Shown piece by piece: positions 26,641 to 39,140 of a DNA stretch of 64,000 bases. Both the position numbers and the translations under genes were made by a program. This stretch comes from Canna indica. Taxonomy: Eukaryota; Streptophyta; Magnoliopsida; Zingiberales; Cannaceae. The stretch spans positions 56,285,501-56,349,500 of the forward strand of contig CP136898.1 in the NCBI GenBank assembly GCA_034359265.1, written 5' to 3'. Within the stretch, counting starts at the first letter, position 1, and each line of letters starts with the position of its first letter. The notes under the pieces were generated by a model. That model searched no databases, was not told the origin of the DNA, and worked only from the letters and a program-made list of their open reading frames with translations.

Positions 26641-27860
26641 TAGAAACGCCCAGCAATCTGAGTCCCGAGCGACTCCAGAACATTCACTGTGATGGGAGAA
26701 GTTGTTAATCGAGTTATATTTGATAGACTAATGCAAAGAATTGCACAATTTTTCGAATAGAATCTTGAACGAAGCCGACTGATTGAACTTCGGGGTATCG
26801 GTTCGAAACGAACAGAAATCTGAGTCCCGAGCGACTCCAGAACATTCACTGTGATGGGAGAAGTTGTTAATCGAGTTATTTATGAGAAACTAATGCAAAG
26901 AATTGCACGCTTTTTGGAATAGAATCTTCAACGAAGTCGACTGATTGAACTTCAGGGTATCGGCAAGAAACGCCCAGCAATCTGAGTCCCGAGCGACTCC
27001 AGAACATTCACTGTGATGGGAGAAGTTTTTAATCTAGTTAGTTATGACAAACTAATGCAAAGAATTGCACGCTTTTTGGAATAGAATCTTCAACGAAGTC
27101 GACTGATTGAACTTCAGGGTATCGGCTAGAAACGCCCAGCAATCTGAGTCCCGAGCGACTCCAGAACATTCACTGTGATGGGAGAAGTTGTTAATCGAGT
27201 TATTTATGACAAACTAATGCAAAGAATTGCACGCTTTTTGGAATAGAATCTTCAACGAAGTCGACTGATTGAACTTCAGGGTATCGGCTAGAAACGCCCA
27301 GCAATCTGAGTCCCGAGCGACTCCAGAACATTCACTGTGATGGGAGAAGTTTTTAATCTAGTTAGTTATGACAAACTAATGCAAAGAATTGCACGCTTTT
27401 TGGAATAGAATCTTCAACGAAGTCGACTGATTGAACTTCAGGGTATCGGCTAGAAACGCCCAGCAATCTGAGTCCCGAGCGACTCTAGAACATTCACTGT
27501 GATGGGAGAAGTTGTTAATCGAGTTATTTATGAGAAACTAATGCAAAGAATTGCACGCTTTTTGGAATAGAATCTTCAACGAAGTCGACTGATTGAACTT
27601 CAGGGTATCGGCTAGAAACGCCCAGCAATCTGAGTCCCGAGCGACTCCAGAACATTCACTGTGGTGGGAGAAGTTTTTAATCTAGTTAGTTATGACAAAC
27701 TAAGGCAAAGAATTGCACGCTTTTTGGAATAGAATCTTCAACGAAGCCGACTGATTGAACTTCATGGTATCGGCTAGAAACGCCCAGCAATCTGAGACGC
27801 GAGCGACTCCAGAACATTCACTGTGATGGGAGAAGTTGTTAATCCAGTTAGTTATGACAA

Positions 27861-28020
27861 ACTAATGCAAAGAATTGCACGCTTTTGGAATAAAATCTTG
27901 AACGAAGCCGACTGATTGAAGTCGGGGTATCGGGTCGAATCGATCAGAAATCTGAGTCATGAGCGACTCAAGAACATTCACTGTGATGGGAGAAGTTGTT
28001 AATGGAGTTATTTATGACAA
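27861..28020. repeat. Class C monomer (160 bp), copy 3
   Basis: First class C copy after a 22-kb gap without any. It is preceded by the GTGGTGGGAG and CTAAGGCAAAG monomers and by a CTTCATGGTATCGG monomer. Confidence 0.93.
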
Positions 28021-30450
28021 ACTAATGCAAAGAATTGCATGCTTTTTGGAATAGAATCTTCAACGAAGCCGACTGATTGAACTTTAGGGTATCGGCTAGA
28101 AACGCCCAGCAATCTGAGTCCCGAGCGACTCCAGAACATTCACTGTGATGGGAGAAGTTGTTAATCGAGTTATTTATGACAAACTAATGCAAAGAATTGC
28201 ACGCTTTTTGGAATAGAATCTTCAACGAAGTCGACTGATTGAACTTCAGGGTATCGGCTAGAAACGCCCAGCAATCTGAGTCCCGAGCGACTCCAGAACA
28301 TTCACTGTGATGGGAGAAGTTGTTAATCGAGTTATTTATGACAAACTAATGCAAAGAATTGCACGCTTTTTGGAATAGAATCTTCAACGAAGTCGACTGA
28401 TTGAACTTCAGGGTATCGGCTAGAAACGCCCAGCAATCTGAGTCCCGAGCGACTCCAGAACATTCACTGTGATGGGAGAAGTTGTTAATCGAGTTATATT
28501 TGATAGACTAATGCAAAGAATTGCACAATTTTTCGAATAGAATCTTGAACGAAGCCGACTGATTGAACTTCGGGGTATCTGTTCGAAACGAACAGAAATC
28601 TGAGTCGCGAGCGACTCCAGAACATTCACTGTGATGCGAGAAGTTGTTAATCGAGTTATATTTGATAGACTAATGCAAAGAATTGCACAATTTTTCGAAT
28701 AGAATCTTGAACGAAGCCGACTGATTGAACTTCGGGGTATCGGTTCGAAACGAACAGAAATTTGAGTCGCGAGCGACTCCAGAACATTCACTGTGATGCG
28801 AGAAGTTGTTAATCGAGTTATATTTGATAGACTAATGCAAAGAATTACACAATTTTTCGAATAGAATCTTGAACGAAGCCGACTGATTGAACTTCGGGGT
28901 ATCGGTTCGAAACGAATAGAAATCTGAGTCGCGAGCGACTCCAGAACATTCACTGTGATGGGAGAAGTTGTTAATCGAGTTATTTATGACAAACTAATGC
29001 AAAGAATTGCACGCTTTTTGGAATAGAATCTTCAACGAAGCCGACTGATTGAACTTCAGGGTATCGGCTAGAAACGCCCAGCAATCTGAGTCCCGAGCGA
29101 CTCCAGAACATTCACTGTGATGGGAGAAGTTGTTAATCGAGTTATTTATGACAAACTAATGCAAAGAATTGCACGCTTTTTGGAATAGAATCTTCAACGA
29201 AGTCGACTGATTGAACTTCAGGGTATCGGCTAGAAACGCCCAGCAATCTGAGTCCCGAGCGACTCCAGAACATTCACTGTGATGGGAGAAGTTGTTAATC
29301 GAGTTATATTTGATAGACTAATGCAAAGAATTGCACAATTTTTCGAATAGAATCTTGAACGAAGCCGACTGATTGAACTTCGGGGTATCGGTTCGAAACG
29401 AACAGAAATCTGAGTCCCGAGCGACTCCAGAACATTCACTGTGATGGGAGAAGTTGTTAATCGAGTTATTTATGAGAAACTAATGCAAAGAATTGCACGC
29501 TTTTTGGAATAGAATCTTCAACGAAGTCGACTGATTGAACTTCAGGGTATCGGCAAGAAACGCCCAGCAATCTGAGTCCCGAGCGACTCCAGAACATTCA
29601 CTGTGATGGGAGAAGTTTTTAATCTAGTTAGTTATGACAAACTAATGCAAAGAATTGCACGCTTTTTGGAATAGAATCTTCAACGAAGTCGACTGATTGA
29701 ACTTCAGGGTATCGGCTAGAAACGCCCAGCAATCTGAGTCCCGAGCGACTCCAGAACATTCACTGTGATGGGAGAAGTTGTTAATCGAGTTATTTATGAC
29801 AAACTAATGCAAAGAATTGCACGCTTTTTGGAATAGAATCTTCAACGAAGTCGACTGATTGAACTTCAGGGTATCGGCTAGAAACGCCCAGCAATCTGAG
29901 TCCCGAGCGACTCCAGAACATTCACTGTGATGGGAGAAGTTTTTAATCTAGTTAGTTATGACAAACTAATGCAAAGAATTGCACGCTTTTTGGAATAGAA
30001 TCTTCAACGAAGTCGACTGATTGAACTTCAGGGTATCGGCTAGAAACGCCCAGCAATCTGAGTCCCGAGCGACTCTAGAACATTCACTGTGATGGGAGAA
30101 GTTGTTAATCGAGTTATTTATGAGAAACTAATGCAAAGAATTGCACGCTTTTTGGAATAGAATCTTCAACGAAGTCGACTGATTGAACTTCAGGGTATCG
30201 GCTAGAAACGCCCAGCAATCTGAGTCCCGAGCGACTCCAGAACATTCACTGTGGTGGGAGAAGTTTTTAATCTAGTTAGTTATGACAAACTAAGGCAAAG
30301 AATTGCACGCTTTTTGGAATAGAATCTTCAACGAAGCCGACTGATTGAACTTCATGGTATCGGCTAGAAACGCCCAGCAATCTGAGACGCGAGCGACTCC
30401 AGAACATTCACTGTGATGGGAGAAGTTGTTAATCCAGTTAGTTATGACAA

Positions 30451-30610
30451 ACTAATGCAAAGAATTGCACGCTTTTGGAATAAAATCTTGAACGAAGCCG
30501 ACTGATTGAAGTCGGGGTATCGGGTCGAATCGATCAGAAATCTGAGTCATGAGCGACTCAAGAACATTCACTGTGATGGGAGAAGTTGTTAATGGAGTTA
30601 TTTATGACAA
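30451..30610. repeat. Class C monomer (160 bp), copy 4
   Basis: Duplicate of the copy at 27861 through the 2590-bp tandem duplication, with the same preceding rare variants. Confidence 0.93.
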
Positions 30611-31349
30611 ACTAATGCAAAGAATTGCATGCTTTTTGGAATAGAATCTTCAACGAAGCCGACTGATTGAACTTTAGGGTATCGGCTAGAAACGCCCAGC
30701 AATCTGAGTCCCGAGCGACTCCAGAACATTCACTGTGATGGGAGAAGTTGTTAATCGAGTTATTTATGACAAACTAATGCAAAGAATTGCACGCTTTTTG
30801 GAATAGAATCTTCAACGAAGTCGACTGATTGAACTTCAGGGTATCGGCTAGAAACGCCCAGCAATCTGAGTCCCGAGCGACTCCAGAACATTCACTGTGA
30901 TGGGAGAAGTTGTTAATCGAGTTATTTATGAGAAACTAATGCAAAGAATTGCACGCTTTTTGGAATAGAATCTTCAACGAAGTCGACTGATTGAACTTCA
31001 GGGTATCGGCTAGAAACGCCCAGCAATCTGAGTCCCGAGCGACTCCAGAACATTCACTGTGATGGGAGAAGTTGTTAATCGAGTTATATTTGATAGACTA
31101 ATGCAAAGAATTGCACAATTTTTCGAATAGAATCTTGAACGAAGCCGACTGATTGAACTTCGGGGTATCGGTTCGAAACGAACAGAAATCTGAGTCCCGA
31201 GCGACTCCAGAACATTCACTGTGATGGGAGAAGTTGTTAATCGAGTTATTTATGAGAAACTAATGCAAAGAATTGCACGCTTTTTGGAATAGAATCTTCA
31301 ACGAAGTCGACTAATTGAACTTCAGGGTATCGGCTAGAAACGCCCAGCA

Positions 31350-34300
31350 ATCTGAGTCCCGAGCGACTCCAGAACTTTCACTGTGATGGGAGAAGTTTTT
31401 AATCTAGTTAGTTATGACAAACTAATGCAAAGAATTGCACGCTTTTTGGAATAGAATCTTCAACGAAGTCGACTGATTGAACTTCAGGGTATCGGCTAGA
31501 AACGCCCAGCAATCTGAGTCCCGAGCGACTCTAGAACATTCACTGTGATGGGAGAAGTTGTTAATCGAGTTATTTATGAGAAACTAATGCAAAGAATTGC
31601 ACGCTTTTTGGAATAGAATCTTCAACGAAGTCGACTGATTGAACTTCAGGGTATCGGCTAGAAACGCCCAGCAATCTGAGTCCCGAGCGACTCCAGAACA
31701 TTCACTGTGATGGGAGAAGTTGTTAATCGAGTTATATTTGATAGACTAATGCAAAGAATTACACAATTTTTCGAATAGAATCTTGAACGAAGCCGACTGA
31801 TTGAACTTCGGGGTATCGGTTCGAAACGAATAGAAATCTGAGTCGCGAGCGACTCCAGAACATTCACTGTGATGGGAGAAGTTGTTAATCGAGTTATTTA
31901 TGACAAACTAATGCAAAGAATTGCACGCTTTTTGGAATAGAATCTTCAACGAAGCCGACTGATTGAACTTCAGGGTATCGGCTAGAAACGCCCAGCAATC
32001 TGAGTCCCGAGCGACTCCAGAACATTCACTGTGATGGGAGAAGTTGTTAATCGAGTTATTTATGACAAACTAATGCAAAGAATTGCACGCTTTTTGGAAT
32101 AGAATCTTCAACGAAGTCGACTGATTGAACTTCAGGGTATCGGCTAGAAACGCCCAGCAATCTGAGTCCCGAGCGACTCCAGAACATTCACTGTGATGGG
32201 AGAAGTTGTTAATCGAGTTATATTTGATAGACTAATGCAAAGAATTGCACAATTTTTCGAATAGAATCTTGAACGAAGCCGACTGATTGAACTTCGGGGT
32301 ATCGGTTCGAAACGAACAGAAATCTGAGTCCCGAGCGACTCCAGAACATTCACTGTGATGGGAGAAGTTGTTAATCGAGTTATTTATGAGAAACTAATGC
32401 AAAGAATTGCACGCTTTTTGGAATAGAATCTTCAACGAAGTCGACTGATTGAACTTCAGGGTATCGGCTAGAAACGCCCAGCAATCTGAGTCCCGAGCGA
32501 CTCCAGAACATTCACTGTGATGGGAGAAGTTTTTAATCTAGTTAGTTATGACAAACTAATGCAAAGAATTGCACGCTTTTTGGAATAGAATCTTCAACGA
32601 AGTCGACTGATTGAACTTCAGGGTATCGGCTAGAAACGCCCAGCAATCTGAGTCCCGAGCGACTCCAGAACATTCACTGTGATGGGAGAAGTTGTTAATC
32701 GAGTTATTTATGACAAACTAATGCAAAGAATTGCACGCTTTTTGGAATAGAATCTTCAACGAAGTCGACTGATTGAACTTCAGGGTATCGGCTAGAAACG
32801 CCCAGCAATCTGAGTCCCGAGCGACTCCAGAACATTCACTGTGATGGGAGAAGTTGTTAACCGAGTTATATTTGAAAGACTAATGCAAAGAATTGCACAA
32901 TTTTTCGAATAGAATCTTGAACGAAGCCGACTGATTGAACTTCGGGGTATCGGTTCGAAACGAACAGAAATCTGAGTTGCGAGAGACTCCAGAACATTCA
33001 CTGTGATGGGAGAAGTTGTTAATCGAGTTATTTATGACAAACTAATGCAAAGAATTGCATGCTTTTCGGAATAGAATCTTCAACGAAGCCGACTGATTGA
33101 ACTTCAGGGTATCGGCTAGAAACGCCCAGCAATCTGAGTCTCGAGCGAATCCAGAACATTCACTGTGATGGGAGAAGTTGTTAATCGAGTTATATTTGAT
33201 AGACTAATGCAAAGAATTGCACAATTTTTCGAATAGAATCATGAACGAAGCCGACTGATTGAACTTCGGGGTATCTGTTCGAAACAAACAGAAATCTGAG
33301 TCGCGAGCGACTCCAGAACATTCACTGTGATGCGAGAAGTTGTTAATCGAGTTATATTTGATAGACTAATGCAAAGAATTGCACAATTTTTCGAATAGAA
33401 TCTTGAACGAAGCCGACTGATTGAACTTCGGGGTATCGGTTCGAAACGAACAGAAATTTGAGTCGCGAGCGACTCCAGAACATTCACTGTGATGCGAGAA
33501 GTTGTTAATCGAGTTATATTTGATAGACTAATGCAAAGAATTACACAATTTTTCGAATAGAATCTTGAACGAAGCCGACTGATTGAACTTCGGGGTATCG
33601 GTTCGAAACGAATAGAAATCTGAGTCGCGAGCGACTCCAGAACATTCACTGTGATGGGAGAAGTTGTTAATCGAGTTATTTATGACAAACTAATGCAAAG
33701 AATTGCACGCTTTTTGGAATAGAATCTTCAACGAAGCCGACTGATTGAACTTCAGGGTATCGGCTAGAAACGCCCAGCAATCTGAGTCCCGAGCGACTCC
33801 AGAACATTCACTGTGATGGGAGAAGTTGTTAATCGAGTTATTTATGACAAACTAATGCAAAGAATTGCACGCTTTTTGGAATAGAATCTTCAACGAAGTC
33901 GACTGATTGAACTTCAGGGTATCGGCTAGAAACGCCCAGCAATCTGAGTCCCGAGCGACTCCAGAACATTCACTGTGATGGGAGAAGTTGTTAACCGAGT
34001 TATATTTGAAAGACTAATGCAAAGAATTGCACAATTTTTCGAATAGAATCTTGAACGAAGCCGACTGATTGAACTTCGGGGTATCGGTTCGAAACGAACA
34101 GAAATCTGAGTTGCGAGGGACTCCAGAACATTCACTGTGATGGGAGAAGTTGTTAATCGAGTTATTTATGACAAACTAATGCAAAGAATTGCACGCTTTT
34201 TGGAATAGAATCTTCAACGAAGTCGACTGATTGAACTTCAGGGTATCGGCTAGAAACGCCCAGCAATCTGAGTCCCGAGCGACTCCAGAACATTCACTGT

Positions 34301-37170
34301 GATGGGAGAAGTTTTTAATCTAGTTAGTTATGACAAACTAATGCAAAGAATTGCACGCTTTTTGGAATAGAATCTTCAACGAAGTCGACTGATTGAACTT
34401 CAGGGTATCGGCTAGAAACGCCCAGCAATCTGAGTCCCGAGCGACTCTAGAACATTCACTGTGATGGGAGAAGTTGTTAATCGAGTTATTTATGAGAAAC
34501 TAATGCAAAGAATTGCACGCTTTTTGGAATAGAATCTTCAACGAAGTCGACTGATTGAACTTCAGGGTATCGGCTAGAAACGCCCAGCAATCTGAGTCCC
34601 GAGCGACTCCAGAACATTCACTGTGATGGGAGAAGTTTTTAATCTAGTTAGTTATGACAAACTAATGCAAAGAATTGCACGCTTTTTGGAATAGAATCTT
34701 CAACGAAGTCGACTGATTGAACTTCAGGGTATCGGCTAGAAACGCCCAGCAATCTGAGTCCCGAGCGACTCTAGAACATTCACTGTGATGGGAGAAGTTG
34801 TTAATCGAGTTATTTATGAGAAACTAATGCAAAGAATTGCACGCTTTTTGGAATAGAATCTTCAACGAAGTCGACTGATTGAACTTCAGGGTATCGGCTA
34901 GAAACGCCCAGCAATCTGAGTCCCGAGCGACTCCAGAACATTCACTGTGATGGGAGAAGTTGTTAATCGAGTTATATTTGATAGACTAATGCAAAGAATT
35001 ACACAATTTTTCGAATAGAATCTTGAACGAAGCCGACTGATTGAACTTCGGGGTATCGGTTCGAAACGAATAGAAATCTGAGTCGCGAGCGACTCCAGAA
35101 CATTCACTGTGATGGGAGAAGTTGTTAATCGAGTTATTTATGACAAACTAATGCAAAGAATTGCACGCTTTTTGGAATAGAATCTTCAACGAAGTCGACT
35201 GATTGAACTTCAGGGTATCGGCTAGAAACGCCCAGCAATCTGAGTCCCGAGCGACTCCAGAACATTCACTGTGATGGGAGAAGTTGTTAATCGAGTTATT
35301 TATGACAAACTAATGCAAAGAATTGCACGCTTTTTGGAATAGAATCTTCAACGAAGTCGACTGATTGAACTTCAGGGTATCGGCTAGAAACGCCCAGCAA
35401 TCTGAGTCCCGAGCGACTCCAGAACATTCACTGTGATGGGAGAAGTTGTTAATCGAGTTATATTTGATAGACTAATGCAAAGAATTGCACAATTTTTCGA
35501 ATAGAATCTTGAACGAAGCCGACTGATTGAACTTCGGGGTATCGGTTCGAAACGAACAGAAATCTGAGTCCCGAGCGACTCCAGAACATTCACTGTGATG
35601 GGAGAAGTTGTTAATCGAGTTATTTATGAGAAACTAATGCAAAGAATTGCACGCTTTTTGGAATAGAATCTTCAACGAAGTCGACTGATTGAACTTCAGG
35701 GTATCGGCTAGAAACGCCCAGCAATCTGAGTCCCGAGCGACTCCAGAACATTCACTGTGATGGGAGAAGTTTTTAATCTAGTTAGTTATGACAAACTAAT
35801 GCAAAGAATTGCACGCTTTTTGGAATAGAATCTTCAACGAAGTCGACTGATTGAACTTCAGGGTATCGGCTAGAAACGCCCAGCAATCTGAGTCCCGAGC
35901 GACTCCAGAACATTCACTGTGATGGGAGAAGTTGTTAATCGAGTTATTTATGACAAACTAATGCAAAGAATTGCACGCTTTTTGGAATAGAATCTTCAAC
36001 GAAGTCGACTGATTGAACTTCAGGGTATCGGCTAGAAACGCCCAGCAATCTGAGTCCCGAGCGACTCCAGAACATTCACTGTGATGGGAGAAGTTGTTAA
36101 CCGAGTTATATTTGAAAGACTAATGCAAAGAATTGCACAATTTTTCGAATAGAATCTTGAACGAAGCCGACTGATTGAACTTCGGGGTATCGGTTCGAAA
36201 CGAACAGAAATCTGAGTTGCGAGGGACTCCAGAACATTCACTGTGATGGGAGAAGTTGTTAATCGAGTTATTTATGACAAACTAATGCAAAGAATTGCAT
36301 GCTTTTCGGAATAGAATCTTCAACGAAGCCGACTGATTGAACTTCAGGGTATCGGCTAGAAACGCCCAGCAATCTGAGTCTCGAGCGAATCCAGAACATT
36401 CACTGTGATGGGAGAAGTTGTTAATCGAGTTATATTTGATAGACTAATGCAAAGAATTGCACAATTTTTCGAATAGAATCTTGAACGAAGCCGACTGATT
36501 GAACTTCGGGGTATCTGTTCGAAACGAACAGAAATCTGAGTCGCGAGCGACTCCAGAACATTCACTGTGATGCGAGAAGTTGTTAATCGAGTTATATTTG
36601 ATAGACTAATGCAAAGAATTGCACAATTTTTCGAATAGAATCTTGAACGAAGCCGACTGATTGAACTTCGGGGTATCGGTTCGAAACGAACAGAAATTTG
36701 AGTCGCGAGCGACTCCAGAACATTCACTGTGATGCGAGAAGTTGTTAATCGAGTTATATTTGATAGACTAATGCAAAGAATTACACAATTTTTCGAATAG
36801 AATCTTGAACGAAGCCGACTGATTGAACTTCGGGGTATCGGTTCGAAACGAATAGAAATCTGAGTCGCGAGCGACTCCAGAACATTCACTGTGATGGGAG
36901 AAGTTGTTAATCGAGTTATTTATGACAAACTAATGCAAAGAATTGCACGCTTTTTGGAATAGAATCTTCAACGAAGCCGACTGATTGAACTTCAGGGTAT
37001 CGGCTAGAAACGCCCAGCAATCTGAGTCCCGAGCGACTCCAGAACATTCACTGTGATGGGAGAAGTTGTTAATCGAGTTATTTATGACAAACTAATGCAA
37101 AGAATTGCACGCTTTTTGGAATAGAATCTTCAACGAAGTCGACTGATTGAACTTCAGGGTATCGGCTAGA
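31350..37170. repeat. 20-monomer tandem duplication of 3240 bp
   Basis: About 31390-33930 matches 34630-37170 at 3240 bp. A-monomer groups begin in the same order at 31658, 32144 and 32792 and at 34898, 35384 and 36032. Near 34312 and 34636 a two-monomer cassette (AGTTTTTAATCTAG plus a CTCTAG monomer) is itself doubled at 324 bp, so smaller duplications sit at the junction. Point differences include GAAGCCGAC at 31948 against GAAGTCGAC at 35188. Confidence 0.85.
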
Positions 37171-39140
37171 AACGCCCAGCAATCTGAGTCCCGAGCGACT
37201 CCAGAACATTCACTGTGATGGGAGAAGTTGTTAATCGAGTTATATTTGATAGACTAATGCAAAGAATTGCACAATTTTTCGAATAGAATCTTGAACGAAG
37301 CCGACTGATTGAACTTCGGGGTATCGGTTCGAAACGAACAGAAATCTGAGTCCCGAGCGACTCCAGAACATTCACTGTGATGGGAGAAGTTGTTAATCGA
37401 GTTATTTATGAGAAACTAATGCAAAGAATTGCACGCTTTTTGGAATAGAATCTTCAACGAAGTCGACTGATTGAACTTCAGGGTATCGGCTAGAAACGCC
37501 CAGCAATCTGAGTCCCGAGCGACTCTAGAACATTCACTGTGATGGGAGAAGTTGTTAATCGAGTTATTTATGAGAAACTAATGCAAAGAATTGCACGCTT
37601 ATTGGAATAGAATCTTCAACGAAGTCGACTGATTGAACTTCAGGGTATCGGCTAGAAACGCCCAGCAATCTGAGTCCCGAGCGACTCCAGAACATTCACT
37701 GTGATGGGAGAAGTTTTTAATCTAGTTAGTTATGACAAACTAAGGCAAAGAATTGCCCGCTTTTTGGAATAGAATCTTCAACGAAGCCGACTGATTGAAC
37801 TTCATGGTATCGGCTAGAAACGCCCAGCAATCTGAGACGCGAGCGACTCCAGAACATTCACTGTGATGGGAGAAGTTGTTAATCCAGTTAGTTATGACAA
37901 ACTAATGCAAAGAATTGCACGCTTTTGGAATAAAATCTTGAACGAAGCCGACTGATTGAAGTCGGGGTATCGGGTCGAATCGATCAGAAATCTGAGTCAT
38001 GAGCGACTCAAGAACATTCACTGTGATGGGAGAAGTTGTTAATGGAGTTATTTATGACAAACTAATGCAAAGAATTGCATGCTTTTTGGAATAGAATCTT
38101 CAACGAAGCCGACTGATTGAACTTTAGGGTATCGGCTAGAAACGCCCAGCAATCTGAGTCCCGAGCGACTCCAGAACATTCACTGTGATGGGAGAAGTTG
38201 TTAATCGAGTTATTTATGACAAACTAATGCAAAGAATTGCACGCTTTTTGGAATAGAATCTTCAACGAAGTCGACTGATTGAACTTCAGGGTATCGGCTA
38301 GAAACGCCCAGCAATCTGAGTCCCGAGCGACTCCAGAACATTCACTGTGATGGGAGAGGTTGTTAATCGAGTTATTTATGACAAACTAATGCAAAGAATT
38401 GCACGCTTTTTGGAATAGAATCTTCAACGAAGTCGACTGATTGAACTTCAGGGTATCGGCTAGAAACGCCCAGCAATCTGAGTCCCGAGCGACTCCAGAA
38501 CATTCACTGTGATGGGAGAAGTTGTTAATCGAGTTATATTTGATAGACTAATGCAAAGAATTGCACAATTTTTCGAATAGAATCTTGAACGAAGCCGACT
38601 GATTGAACTTCGGGGTATCGGTTCGAAACGAACAGAAATCTGAGTCCCGAGCGACTCCAGAACATTCACTGTGATGGGAGAAGTTGTTAATCGAGTTATT
38701 TATGAGAAACTAATGCAAAGAATTGCACGCTTTTTGGAATAGAATCTTCAACGAAGTCGACTGATTGAACTTCAGGGTATCGGCTAGAAACGCCCAGCAA
38801 TCTGAGTCCCGAGCGACTCCAGAACATTCACTGTGATGGGAGAAGTTTTTAATCTAGTTAGTTATGACAAACTAATGCAAAGAATTGCACGCTTTTTGGA
38901 ATAGAATCTTCAACGAAGTCGACTGATTGAACTTCAGGGTATCGGCTAGAAACGCCCAGCAATCTGAGTCCCGAGCGACTCTAGAACATTCACTGTGATG
39001 GGAGAAGTTGTTAATCGAGTTATTTATGAGAAACTAATGCAAAGAATTGCACGCTTTTTGGAATAGAATCTTCAACGAAGTCGACTGATTGAACTTCAGG
39101 GTATCGGCTAGAAACGCCCAGCAATCTGAGTCCCGAGCGA
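36740..39140. repeat. 2.4-kb block with a copy at about 43.06-45.46 kb
   Basis: The offset is 6316 bp (39 monomer steps, one of them 160 bp). The copies share the rare GAATTGCCCGC (37755 and 44071), GAGAGGTTG (38354 and 44670) and a 160-bp monomer (37891 and 44217). CGCTTATTGG near 37597 occurs only in this copy. Confidence 0.88.
37891..38050. repeat. Class C monomer (160 bp), copy 5
   Basis: It is preceded by a CTAAGGCAAAG monomer that carries GAATTGCCCGC, and followed two monomers later by the GAGAGGTTG variant. Confidence 0.93.

Larger units (their letters stand above)
25890..30930. repeat. Tandem duplication, 16-monomer offset (2590 bp)
   Basis: About 25890-28340 matches 28480-30930. 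Both copies share the otherwise rare TCGGCAAGAAACG (26962 and 29552), GTGGTGGGAG with CTAAGGCAAAG (27661 and 30251), and a 160-bp monomer (27861 and 30451). The two copies look almost identical by eye, so the duplication is probably recent. It ends where GAGTTATTTATGACAA in the first copy meets GAGTTATTTATGAGAA in the second. Confidence 0.92.
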
